A stretch of 64,000 nt of DNA from CAVYBY01 sp963766935 (GTDB lineage: Bacteria > Actinomycetota > UBA4738 > HRBIN12), in assembly GCA_963766935.1 (NCBI GenBank), contig CAVYBY010000003.1, positions 186,001 to 250,000 of the forward strand. The letters run 5' to 3'. This document shows positions 40,761-49,405 of this stretch, piece by piece. The notes under the pieces were generated by a model. It was not told the origin of the DNA. It saw only the letters and a program-made list of their open reading frames with translations, and did no database searches. Position 1 is the first letter of the stretch. Each line of letters begins with the position of its first letter. A program made the translations under genes and the position numbers.

Positions 40761-42374
40761 TCAGTGCATGTGACCTTGGCCTCCGGCCTCCGGCTCTTCC
40801 TCCTCCGGCTTCTCGACCACCGCGCTCTCGGTGGTGAGCAGCAGGGCCGCGATCGATCCCGCGTTCTGCAGCGCCGAGCGCGTCACCTTGGCGGGATCGA
40901 TGATGCCCGCCTTGACGAGGTCCGTCCACTCCCCGGTCGCGGCGTCGAAGCCGTTCCCGCCGGTCTCGCCCCGGATCTGCTGGACGACGACGGCTCCCTC
41001 GTAGCCGGCATTGGCGGCGATCCGGCGGGCCGGCTCGGAAAGCGCCAAGCGGACGATCGAGGCACCCGTCGCTTCGTCGCCCGAGAGCTTCAGCTTGTCG
41101 ATCGCAGACTCGGCACGGATGAGGGTGACCCCGCCTCCGGGCACGATGCCCTCCTCGACGGCGGCTCGCGTCGCCGAGACCGCGTCCTCGATCCGGTGCT
41201 TCTTCTCCTTCAGCTCCACTTCGGTCGCGGCGCCGACCTTGATGACGGCGACTCCGCCGGAGAGCTTGGCAAGGCGCTCCTGGAGCTTCTCGCGGTCCCA
41301 GTCGGAGTCGGTGTTCTCGATCTCGGCCTTGATCTGGTTGATCCGGCCCTGGACCTGCTCCTCGTCGCCGCCGCCCTCCACGATGGTCGTGGTGTCCTTG
41401 GTCACGACGATCTTGCGAGCGCGCCCGAGCAGATCGAGCGTGAGGTTCTCGAGCTTGAGCCCGATCTCCTCGCTCACGACCTCGCCACCGGTGAGCACCG
41501 ACATGTCCTGCATCATGGCCTTGCGACGGTCGCCGAACCCGGGCGCCTTCACGGCCACGGCGTTGAACGTGCCGCGGATCTTGTTGACAACCAGGGTGGC
41601 GAGCGCTTCGCCCTCGATGTCCTCGGCGATGATCGCGAGCGGCTTGCCTGCCTGGAGCACCTTCTCGAGCACCGGCAGCAGCTCCTGCGCGCTCGAGATC
41701 TTCTTGTTCACGAACAGGATCTGGGGGTCCTCGAGGACCGCCTCCATCCGCTCCTGGTCGGTGATGAAGTACGGGGAGATGTAGCCCTTGTCGAACTGCA
41801 TCCCCTCGGTGAACTCGAGCTCGATCCCGAAGGTGTTCGACTCCTCGACGGTGATCACGCCGTCCTTGCCCACCTTGTCGAGCGCCTCGGCGATCGTCGA
41901 GCCGATCTCGCGATCGGCGGCCGAGATCGACGCGACCTGCGCGATCTCGTCCTTGGACTCGACGTCCTTCGCCTGCTTCCCGATGGCGGAGACGACGGCG
42001 GCGACCGCCGCCTCGATCCCACGCTTGAGGGCCATCGGGTTGGCGCCGGCGGCCACGTTCTTGAGCCCCGCCTTCACCATCGCCCGCGCGAGCACGGTCG
42101 CCGTCGTGGTGCCGTCCCCGGCGACGTCGTTGGTCTTGGTGGCGACCTCCTTCGTCAGCTGGGCGCCCATGTTCTCCCAGGGGTCGTCGAGCTCGATCTC
42201 CTTGGCGATCGTCACCCCGTCGTTCGTGATCGTCGGCGCGCCCCACTTCTTGTCGAGCACGACGTTCTGGCCCTTGGGGCCGAGGGTGATCGCGACGGCG
42301 TCGGCCAGCTTGTCGACACCGGCTTCCAGCCCGCGGCGCGCATCTTCACCAAACTTGAGCAGCTTCGACGCCAC
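40761..42374 (-). CDS. groL: Chaperonin GroEL
   Basis: A 537-residue 60-kDa chaperonin that folds proteins in an ATP-driven double ring with GroES. It has ITLGPKGQNVVL, TNDGVTIAKEIELDDPWENMG, VAGDGTTTATVLA (ATP site) and GGGVTLIRA. The C-terminus is AGGQGHMH, short and ending in His, unlike the Gly-Met tail of GroEL2. Being next to groES and ending in His, it resembles mycobacterial GroEL1 more than GroEL2. GTG at 42374 has AAGGAGG nine bases upstream. It is co-transcribed with groES under the CIRCE-controlled promoter. Confidence 0.97.
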   Translation of the reverse strand: MASKLLKFGEDARRGLEAGVDKLADAVAITLGPKGQNVVLDKKWGAPTITNDGVTIAKEIELDDPWENMGAQLTKEVATKTNDVAGDGTTTATVLARAMVKAGLKNVAAGANPMALKRGIEAAVAAVVSAIGKQAKDVESKDEIAQVASISAADREIGSTIAEALDKVGKDGVITVEESNTFGIELEFTEGMQFDKGYISPYFITDQERMEAVLEDPQILFVNKKISSAQELLPVLEKVLQAGKPLAIIAEDIEGEALATLVVNKIRGTFNAVAVKAPGFGDRRKAMMQDMSVLTGGEVVSEEIGLKLENLTLDLLGRARKIVVTKDTTTIVEGGGDEEQVQGRINQIKAEIENTDSDWDREKLQERLAKLSGGVAVIKVGAATEVELKEKKHRIEDAVSATRAAVEEGIVPGGGVTLIRAESAIDKLKLSGDEATGASIVRLALSEPARRIAANAGYEGAVVVQQIRGETGGNGFDAATGEWTDLVKAGIIDPAKVTRSALQNAGSIAALLLTTESAVVEKPEEEEPEAGGQGHMH

Positions 42375-42398
42375 TTTGGTCCTCCTTGTGACATGGAA

Positions 42399-42425
42399 CG
42401 GGGCCCGCGAGGAACGCGAGCCCCG
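42399..42425 (-). other. Intercistronic hairpin between groES and groEL
   Basis: CGGGGC (42399-42404) and GCCCCG (42420-42425) pair, with an inner CGCG/CGCG step, in the 72-base gap between groES and groEL. It may stabilise or process the bicistronic mRNA, or tune groEL expression. Confidence 0.5.
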
Positions 42426-42446
42426 AGCCAGGCGGCTGTGTGGGTC

Positions 42447-42749
42447 CTACTTCTTCCCGACGATGGCCAGGACGTCGCGGGCCGACAGGATCAGGTACTC
42501 CTCACCCGCGACCTTCACCTCGGTCCCGCCGTACTTCGAGTAGATCACGGTGTCGCCGACGGACACGTCGAGCGGCACACGAACGCCGTCTTCGAAGCGC
42601 CCCGGGCCGGCCGCCATGACGGTGCCCTCCACCGGCTTCTCCTTGGCCGTGTCGGGGATCACGAGTCCCGACGAGGTCGTCTCCTCGCCCTCCGCGGGCT
42701 TGACCACGATCCGATCCTCGAGCGGCTTCAGGCTGAAATCCTTCGCCAT
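42447..42749 (-). CDS. groS: Co-chaperonin GroES
   Basis: A 100-residue GroES with the family opening LKPLEDRIVVKPAEGEETTSSG, containing the mobile loop that binds GroEL. GTVMAAGPGRFEDG and VGDTVIYSKYGGTEVK follow, and the end is YLILSARDVLAIVG. ATG at 42749 has AGGAGG upstream. It is the first gene of the groES-groEL unit and lies 34 bases after the CIRCE element. Confidence 0.97.
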   Translation of the reverse strand: MAKDFSLKPLEDRIVVKPAEGEETTSSGLVIPDTAKEKPVEGTVMAAGPGRFEDGVRVPLDVSVGDTVIYSKYGGTEVKVAGEEYLILSARDVLAIVGKK

Positions 42750-42783
42750 GCTGGATGCCTCCTGCTGGTCTCGATCTGCCCGG

Positions 42784-42810
42784 TTAGCACTCGCTACCGG
42801 TGAGTGCTAA
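42784..42810. promoter_or_regulatory. CIRCE element (HrcA operator)
   Basis: TTAGCACTC and GAGTGCTAA flank exactly nine bases, a perfect match to the CIRCE consensus. It lies between the groES promoter and the groES ribosome-binding site. HrcA bound here would block transcription in the absence of heat stress. hrcA itself is not in the window. Confidence 0.97.
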
Positions 42811-42811
42811 C

Positions 42812-42841
42812 AGGATAACGGCGGGGACGCCCAGGGGTCAA
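42812..42841 (-). promoter_or_regulatory. groES-groEL promoter
   Basis: On the minus strand TTGACC (42836-42841), an 18-base spacer and TATCCT (42812-42817) form a good sigma-70-type promoter. Its predicted start falls inside CIRCE, so the operator is also part of the 5' end of the mRNA. Confidence 0.85.
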
Positions 42842-43083
42842 ACGACATGCCGGACGGGTCGGGGGAACGCATCCGTCGGCCAACCCAGGCGACTAGGTCC
42901 CCCGTTGCGTCTCGGCCAAACGCCGGGGGCCAATGGCAGGCCCACGTCAAAAGTCTCATGGCCGTTAGCCTCTTCCGGCAAACCTGGATTCCCCAGTAGG
43001 ATGACCACCCGACAGAACCCGCCGGAGGCCAGTCGGCGGACATCAGGTTGTTTTCGGAAAAGACGAGAGAAGACGGAGGAAGC

Positions 43084-45576
43084 ATGCGTTCGCTCAAGAA
43101 GGTGGTGGCGAGCCTCGTTGGGCTCGTAGCCCTGGGTCTGCCGATCGTTGCCCAGGCTCCCCCTGCGGCCGCCGCGGTGACCGACGTCATCCACCCCGGC
43201 CTCGTCTCCAAGACGGCGGACTTCTGGACCCCCCGGGTCCAGGACGGCAAGGTCAATGCTTTCGTCCAGATCGGCGGCACCATGTTCGCCGGCGGGACCT
43301 TCACGACGATCAACGAGCCGAACCAGCCCCAGATCACCCAGCCCTACCTCTTCGCCTTCAACGCCACCACGGGCGCGATCGACATGAACTTCCGCCCCGT
43401 GCTCGACAAGGCCGTGTGGACGCTCGAGGCCACGCCCGACGGGATGCTCGTCGTCGGGGGCCGCTTCAAGCACGTGAACGGCGCGACCTGGAAGGGCATC
43501 GTCAAGCTCGATCCCGCGAACGGGCAGCGCGTCACGGCGTTCGCGGCCAAGCTGAATTCCGGTGCCGCCGTCTACGACACGATGATGCGCAACGGCCGGT
43601 TGTTCGTCGCCGGCGCGTTCACCAAGATCGGCGGCGCCGCTCGCTCGCGGCTGGCGGTGCTGGACCCGATCACCGGCGCGGTGGACCCCACCGAGAACCT
43701 CTCGTTCACCGGTCTCCACAACGGGGGGCAGGGCCGCATCAACGGGCTCGACGTCACCCCGGACGGATCGACCCTCGTCGCAATCGGGAACTTCACCGCC
43801 GTCGACGGGCAGCCCCGCCAGCAGATCGCAATCGTCGACCTGACCACCCCGCAAGCCACCCTTTCCACCTGGTCGACCACGCGGTTCGCGATGCAGTGCG
43901 CGTCCAAGTTCGACACCTACACCGTCGCGATGGACATCGACCCGACCGGCACGTACTTCGTCGTCAGCACGAACGGTGCCTACTTCGGCGGCCCGACCAC
44001 CCCCACGCTCTGCGACAGCGTCAACCGCTGGGAGCTCGGGCGCACGGGCCCGAACCAGCAGCCGACATGGGTCAGCTACACCGGCGGCGACTCGACGTAT
44101 GCCGTCTTGTCCACCGGATCCGTGATCTACGCGGCCGGCCACCAGCGCTGGGAGAACAACCCGTGGCGCGGCGACGCCGCCGGCCCCGGCGCCGTGGTCC
44201 GCACCGGGATGGCCGCCCTCGATCCGGTGAACGGCATGCCACTGTCGTGGAACCCCACCCGCAATCCGCGGGGCAACGGTGTGCAGGTCTTCTATGCGAC
44301 GGCCGCCGGCCTCTGGGTCGGAACCGACACCTGCTGCATCAACGGCGTGAACCGTGCCCGGCTGCACTTCATGAGTCTCACCGGCGGAACGCCGGTGCCC
44401 CAGCCGCAGCAGGTGACGCTTCCGGCGAACCTGTACCGGGTGCCGACGAGCACGACGTGCCCCTCCCAGGATCCCTCGATCCTCTACCGGGTGAACACCG
44501 CCGGCCCCCAGCTCACGAGCCTCGACTGCGGCCCGAACTGGTCGCAGGACACGAATAACACCGGACAGGGCAGTCCCTTCCGGAACTCGGGCAGCAGCGT
44601 CTCCACCTGGACGCCCGTCCCGTCGACCGTGAACGTGCCGGCCACCACGCCGAACGACATCTTCACCACCGAGCGGTGGGACCCGGCCGCATCGCCCGAG
44701 ATGCAGTGGGCCTTCCCGGTTCCGGTCGGCACGCCCGTCCAGGTGCGGCTCTACATGGCCAACTCCTGCACGTGCACGAACGGTCCGGGCGAGCGGACCT
44801 TCGACATCCGGCTCGACGGCAACCTCGTGCTCGACAACTACGACGAGGTCTCGGACGTGGGCTGGCGCGTCGGCACGATGAAGGCCTTCAACCTCACGAG
44901 CGACGGCACGGTCAACATCGATTTCGGTCACCGGACCGAGATGCCGCTCATCAACGCCATCGAGATCGTCCGGACCGACATGACGCCGATCGTCGTCCAG
45001 AGCGCGCTCACGGTGCGCTCCTTCGACGGAACGACGCCGGGCCCGCTCGTCACGATCCCGACCAACGGCGTGGACTGGGCCCAGGCCCGAGGCGCCTTCT
45101 GGGCCAACGGCAACCTGTACACGGGGTGGAGCAACGGCCACTTCTACGCCCGCTCGTTCGACGGGACGACGCTTGGTGCGCCCCGCGACATCAACCTCAA
45201 CGGGCTGCTGACCGGGAGCCCGACGTTCTTCTCGCCGGCCTCGATCACCGGGATGTTCCTCGACGGCGGCCGCATGTACTACACGCAGACCGGCGACTCG
45301 AACCTCTACTATCGGTACTTCTCGGCAGAGAGCGAGATCGTCGGCGCCCAGCGGTTCCAGGCATCCACCAACGGCGGCGTCGACTGGAGCCAGGTCCGCG
45401 GGCTGACGGTCGCCGGCGGCAGGATCTACTTCATCCGGACGAACGGCAACCTCTACGGCATCGGCTTCGCGAACGGAGCCCCGGTCGCCGGTACCGAGAA
45501 CGCGATCAGCGGCCCGCTGATCGACGGGATCAACTGGCTGTCGAACGGGCTGTTCGTCCAGATGCAGAACGCGTAA
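43084..45576 (+). CDS. Large secreted propeller protein with malectin-like domain
   Basis: An 830-residue exported protein, distantly related to the two propeller genes at 24.9-27.7 kb. A signal peptide (MRSLKKVVASLVGLVALGL, cleavage near AAAAVT) is followed by propeller blades (MFAGGTFTTI, MLVVGGRFKHVNG, LFVAGAFTKIGG). A malectin-like carbohydrate-binding domain spans about 540-645 (FTTERWDPAASPEMQW to IDFGHRTEMPLINAIEIV). A second set of propeller-like repeats (RSFDGTTPGPL, YARSFDGTTLGAP) follows. No sorting signal ends the protein. ATG at 43084 has ACGGAGG six bases upstream. It is the only plus-strand gene at the edge of the polysaccharide island, and its domains fit binding of the matrix glycan. 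Confidence 0.8.
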   Translation: MRSLKKVVASLVGLVALGLPIVAQAPPAAAAVTDVIHPGLVSKTADFWTPRVQDGKVNAFVQIGGTMFAGGTFTTINEPNQPQITQPYLFAFNATTGAIDMNFRPVLDKAVWTLEATPDGMLVVGGRFKHVNGATWKGIVKLDPANGQRVTAFAAKLNSGAAVYDTMMRNGRLFVAGAFTKIGGAARSRLAVLDPITGAVDPTENLSFTGLHNGGQGRINGLDVTPDGSTLVAIGNFTAVDGQPRQQIAIVDLTTPQATLSTWSTTRFAMQCASKFDTYTVAMDIDPTGTYFVVSTNGAYFGGPTTPTLCDSVNRWELGRTGPNQQPTWVSYTGGDSTYAVLSTGSVIYAAGHQRWENNPWRGDAAGPGAVVRTGMAALDPVNGMPLSWNPTRNPRGNGVQVFYATAAGLWVGTDTCCINGVNRARLHFMSLTGGTPVPQPQQVTLPANLYRVPTSTTCPSQDPSILYRVNTAGPQLTSLDCGPNWSQDTNNTGQGSPFRNSGSSVSTWTPVPSTVNVPATTPNDIFTTERWDPAASPEMQWAFPVPVGTPVQVRLYMANSCTCTNGPGERTFDIRLDGNLVLDNYDEVSDVGWRVGTMKAFNLTSDGTVNIDFGHRTEMPLINAIEIVRTDMTPIVVQSALTVRSFDGTTPGPLVTIPTNGVDWAQARGAFWANGNLYTGWSNGHFYARSFDGTTLGAPRDINLNGLLTGSPTFFSPASITGMFLDGGRMYYTQTGDSNLYYRYFSAESEIVGAQRFQASTNGGVDWSQVRGLTVAGGRIYFIRTNGNLYGIGFANGAPVAGTENAISGPLIDGINWLSNGLFVQMQNA

Positions 45577-45601
45577 CGCCGAACCAGCGGAGGGGTCGGG
45601 G

Positions 45602-47200
45602 CTACGGCGCCGACCCCTCCACCTCGGCGCCGCGCCGGGTAAACGCGCTCTTCAGCTCGGTCAGTCGCAGCGTCTCTCGAAATCGCCAGAGCGCTCCGGC
45701 GTGGAGCAGGCAACCGAGACCGCCCGCCCCGACCATCACCGGGATCGAGCTGCCGAACAGCGTCCGCCCCGCGAAGGCCGCGCCCCCCACGAACACCGTC
45801 GAGCTCGCCAACGGGATCAGGAACTGCAGGCCGAACGCGTGGATCTTGAAGATGTGATGCACCTGGAGCGCGGGCAGAACGTTGTTCACGACGGTGCTGG
45901 CCGCCCACGCGATCGCCGCCCCGGAGATCCCCAGGTGCGGGATCAGCAGCAGGTTCAAGACGATGTTGGTGCCCAGCGACGCGAGCGTGTTCCACAGGTT
46001 GAGCGAGCTCTTGCCACCCATGAGCAGCACGATGTCGACCGGCCCGAACGCCATGCTGACCAACATGGCCCCCGACATGATCACGATCGCCGGCACGCCG
46101 GCCCCGTATCCCTTCCCGAACAGACGCAGGACCCCGGGCGCGAACGCGATGAGCAGCAGATAGATCGGCCAGGTCAGGGCCACGAGCGACCACGTGGCCG
46201 TGCGGTAGACATGCTCGACCCGGCGCGTCTCCCCCCTCGCCAGGAGCGCGCTGACCTGCGGGCTCATGGCCTGAACGATGGACTGCAGGAAGAACGAGCC
46301 GATGAGCGTGAGCCGCCCGCCGGCCGTGTAGACCGCGGCCGATCCGGGCGAGTTCATCGCGCCGAGGAACAGCGTGTCGAGCCAGAGCGACCCCGTCTGG
46401 AAGACGGATGCGAGTCCTCTCGGCGCTGAGAACCGCCAGAACTCGCCCGAAACGAGCCCGAGGCGGCGCGGCATCAGCGCGCCTTCGGCCTTTCGCTCCC
46501 TCCCTCGGATCAGCCGGCCGCTCCAGAGACCGCCCCAGATCGCCGCGAGCCCGAACGGCGCCGCCCAGATCAGCGCCGCCGTGCGCCCCGAGAGCCCGGC
46601 CACGAGGACGACCGTCATCCCGAGGGTCTGCAATCCGACCCGGCCGATCCGCTCGACGGCAACCGTCGGGACCATGGTTCCCAGCCCGCGGGTGATCGCG
46701 AGGGACAGGTACATGACCGCCGCCAGCAGCACGAAGGGCGACGCGACGGCGATCATGAATCGGAGATCGGCGACGGTGCTGGGGTCGGCGAAGGTGGTGG
46801 CGAACCGACGCGCCCCCACGATCCCCACGATGACGCCGACCGTGCCGGCGCCCATCACGGGCAGGGATGCCGCCACAACGATCCGCCTGATCTCGTGGAC
46901 ACGGTTGAGCGCGCGGGCTCGCGAGATCTGGCGGACCAACCCGCCCTCGGCGCCGAAGAGCAGCACGCTCACGACGATCATGAACATCGCAACGACCTCG
47001 AAGAACGCGCCGGCCTCTTCCTTCGAGAGCGCGTGGGCGACGAGGACGACCGTGAGGAAGTTGAACAGGCCGTAGGAGACGGCGCCGACGAAGCTGATCA
47101 TCCCCCGCCGGGCAAGGACGGCAACGTCCTCCTGGCGTCCGAGGGTCGCGTGTTCAGATGGAGAACGGCGGGGGGGTCGTGAGCCTGGTTCTTCGGTCAC
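45602..47200 (-). CDS. Wzx-type polysaccharide flippase
   Basis: A 532-residue polytopic protein of the MOP/PST exporter superfamily with about 12-14 hydrophobic segments. The start is GRQEDVAVLARRGMISFVGAVSYGLFNFLTVVL and later comes FSAPRGLASVFQTGSLWLDTLFLG, the layout of Wzx/RfbX proteins. It would move lipid-linked repeat units to the outer face. GTG at 47200 overlaps the sulfotransferase stop as GTGA and is preferred over TTG six codons upstream. It is the last gene of the island operon and converges on the propeller/malectin gene. Confidence 0.87.
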   Translation of the reverse strand: MTEEPGSRPPRRSPSEHATLGRQEDVAVLARRGMISFVGAVSYGLFNFLTVVLVAHALSKEEAGAFFEVVAMFMIVVSVLLFGAEGGLVRQISRARALNRVHEIRRIVVAASLPVMGAGTVGVIVGIVGARRFATTFADPSTVADLRFMIAVASPFVLLAAVMYLSLAITRGLGTMVPTVAVERIGRVGLQTLGMTVVLVAGLSGRTAALIWAAPFGLAAIWGGLWSGRLIRGRERKAEGALMPRRLGLVSGEFWRFSAPRGLASVFQTGSLWLDTLFLGAMNSPGSAAVYTAGGRLTLIGSFFLQSIVQAMSPQVSALLARGETRRVEHVYRTATWSLVALTWPIYLLLIAFAPGVLRLFGKGYGAGVPAIVIMSGAMLVSMAFGPVDIVLLMGGKSSLNLWNTLASLGTNIVLNLLLIPHLGISGAAIAWAASTVVNNVLPALQVHHIFKIHAFGLQFLIPLASSTVFVGGAAFAGRTLFGSSIPVMVGAGGLGCLLHAGALWRFRETLRLTELKSAFTRRGAEVEGSAP

Positions 47201-48078
47201 CCCGTGTCGCGCTCCCAACCGAATCGGCGGCCGGTGAGCTCCTCGAGCTGCCGGTTCGGCTCAGCATAGAGGCTCCTCAGACGCAGAGCCGTTTCGGGGG
47301 CGATCGGAGTGCGATCGGTGGCGTTGTGCCGTGGGAACGTGGCCGGCCGCCAGGCCGGAAGCTCGAGGAATCGCAGCACGGACGCGAGCACCGCGTCCGG
47401 GTCCCGGAACAGCTCCTCGCTGCTCAGCACGAGGATCTGCTCCGCCGAGAACCGGTCGTAATACCGCTGAAGGTTCTTCGCGTAGAAGCCGCGAGCCACA
47501 TAGGAGTAGTTGCGGTGGTTGAAGCCCTGGTACCGCGGGTTCGCCAGGATGCGCTCGTGCTCTCCGGCGAGACGGTCCGGCTCGGCGTCCAGGGCGTCCT
47601 CGAAGGACAGCGTCTCGACGCCGAGGCCAACCTCGTGGCGATACAGCGACACGGCCCGCTCGACCGGGTCGCGGAAGATGGCGATGATCTTGGCCTCGGG
47701 CAGCTCCGCCCGGATCCGCTCGGCCGCGAGGGGGTGGAACAGGTAGTACGGACTCGCCTCGCCAGTGATCACGGTCCCGCCGAGGCGGCGACCAACCAGC
47801 CGTGAGTAGGCCACGGTCGGAAAGTGCCCCTGGTACCAGGCCCAGCCGCGATGGTGGTTGATCGAGAAGTAGTGGACCTCCTTGGTGAGCGCGCGGCCCA
47901 CAAAGGGGTGACCGGTCAGATACCGATAGAGCGAGGTCGTCCCGCAGCGCGCCTCACCGACGATCACGTACGAGGGCTCCATCCGCAGCTGGCTCGTCGC
48001 CCGCCCGAGCGTCCGTGCAACTTCGCGGACGTGTTTCTTCGCGGCCCTGGGAACCGCCGTCTCGAACCGCTCCCTCAT
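47197..48078 (-). CDS. PAPS-dependent sulfotransferase 2
   Basis: A 293-residue sulfotransferase, related to the one at 39.9 kb. The phosphosulfate loop is IVGEARCGTTSLYRYL, the HYFSINHHRGWAWYQGHFP segment follows, and the 3'-phosphate motif is AIFRDPVERAVSLYRHEV. An N-terminal basic helix (about 1-30) precedes the fold. ATG at 48078 overlaps the polymerase stop (ATGA); GTG two codons upstream is an alternative. Its place between flippase and polymerase genes suggests it decorates the polysaccharide repeat unit in the cytoplasm. Confidence 0.88.
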   Translation of the reverse strand: MRERFETAVPRAAKKHVREVARTLGRATSQLRMEPSYVIVGEARCGTTSLYRYLTGHPFVGRALTKEVHYFSINHHRGWAWYQGHFPTVAYSRLVGRRLGGTVITGEASPYYLFHPLAAERIRAELPEAKIIAIFRDPVERAVSLYRHEVGLGVETLSFEDALDAEPDRLAGEHERILANPRYQGFNHRNYSYVARGFYAKNLQRYYDRFSAEQILVLSSEELFRDPDAVLASVLRFLELPAWRPATFPRHNATDRTPIAPETALRLRSLYAEPNRQLEELTGRRFGWERDTG

Positions 48079-49399
48079 CGCCACGGCGATGCTTCCGGCT
48101 CGAGCAGGGGCTGGGGCCGCGGCTGCGCATCGTCTCGGAGCGTGATCGCGATCACCGACATCAGGACCACGAGCCCGGACCCGAGGATCCCGTAGACGGG
48201 CATCATCATCACGGCGACGAGCACGAGCACGTGCGTCCAGAGCTCTTGCGGGTCGCGGGCGCGCCGCGTGTGAATGAACACGAACGCGAAGAAGCCCAGA
48301 TACAGGATCAGGCCCGGGAACCCCTGCGAGAAGAGCACGAGCCAGATCTGCCCGTGAGTTCCCACGCTATGGCGCATCGTGGGGTCGTCCTCGGAGGGAA
48401 GCGGCGTTCCGTAGCCGAGGATCGGCGAGTCCATCACGCGGCGCGTCGCCTCCGCGTCGCCGGCCAGCCGCCCGGCGTTGCTGTGCGGGTGCGCGATCCG
48501 GGCACTGATGATGCCGCCCAGCGGGCTCACGAAGATCGCCGCGATCACGATCAGAAGCGGAACCGCCACCTTGAGGATCTTCGACCAGCCGCCGCGGCGC
48601 ACCACCGCCCGAACGCCCGCATAGACAACGCCGACGCTGAGCGCGCCCCACGCACCGCGATTGAGCGACATGACGAAGGGGACGAGACCGACCGCCATGG
48701 CGGCCGCAAGGAACAACCGCGTCCTGCGGCGTTTGGCCATCTGGTACGCAAGGATCACGAACGGCGCCGTGAGCGCGACGTTCGAGCCCCACACGTTCGA
48801 GGCCGCGAAGGGGCGGACGGGCGCGGAACCGGCCAACCGATGATGTTGACGTCCTGCGCGAACTGCGGATACGCCTGTTGGTAGATCGTCCGGTCGGCCA
48901 GCACCGCCGACGGAAGGAGCCTGGCGGCCGGTGACGTGAACCGTTGGTGTTTGGGGGCCACGAGCGCCACGACCCCCAGCGCAATCACGACCACCCAGAA
49001 CGCGGCGATCGCGCGAACGAGGGACCGGTACGGGATCCGGTGGCGCTCCACGTTGAAGAAGAACAGGAACGCGATCGTCGCGGAGTAGTAGAAGTTTCCC
49101 CGGTAGACGAACGCGAACCACCGATTCGCCCCGTACTGCAGCAGCTGTGTCGCCGACACGAGCATCCACCCGAGGAAGAGCACCCAGATGCCGAAGCCCT
49201 TCGGCGTGCGGAGCGTCGACAGCCGCCGCAGCAGGTAGACGAGCATCGGGAGCGTGACGATCGGCCCCCACAGCCACGGCAGACCGAGGGCCCAGAACAC
49301 CGGGAACGACAGCATCAGCAGGTACGGCCAGCGAGCGGCCGAATCCGACGCAGGAGCGGCCGTCGCGGGGGCGGCGATCGAGGGCGAGATGGCGGACAA
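48075..49399 (-). pseudogene. O-antigen ligase/polymerase (Wzy-type) gene with a frameshift
   Basis: Two reading frames together make one polytopic protein of about 440 residues. The first part (from TTG 49399 to about 48832) starts MSAISPSIAAPATAAPASDS and has about five hydrophobic segments. The second (from about 48831 to 48075) begins SAPVRPFAASNVWGSN and holds LNRGAWGALSVGVVYAG and the loop HSVGTHGQIWLVLF of the Wzy_C/O-antigen ligase family. The join is at about 48825-48832 (plus-strand GGAACCGG) and needs one added base. No slippery heptamer is evident, so it is a real mutation or a sequencing error. The reading is otherwise intact, and flanking overlaps are normal. Confidence 0.82.
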
Positions 49400-49405
49400 G
49401 CTCCG

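Noticed and set aside
38796..42803. 1335-residue plus-strand open frame opposite the dehydrogenase, sulfotransferase and groEL genes
   Set aside because: It is a mirror of three well-supported minus-strand genes and shows no motif of its own.
42811..43083. Riboswitch before the propeller/malectin gene
   Set aside because: The 273-base gap was compared with the c-di-GMP and c-di-AMP classes I know; no convincing core was found. Beyond the groES promoter I see only a weak TAGGAT at 42997-43002.
47201..47218. TTG start for the flippase at 47218
   Set aside because: GTG at 47200 gives the GTGA overlap that is standard in this operon; the six extra residues add nothing recognisable.
48825..48832. 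Programmed -1 frameshifting in the polymerase gene
   Set aside because: No X-XXY-YYZ slippery heptamer or clear downstream stimulatory structure is visible; an indel is simpler.
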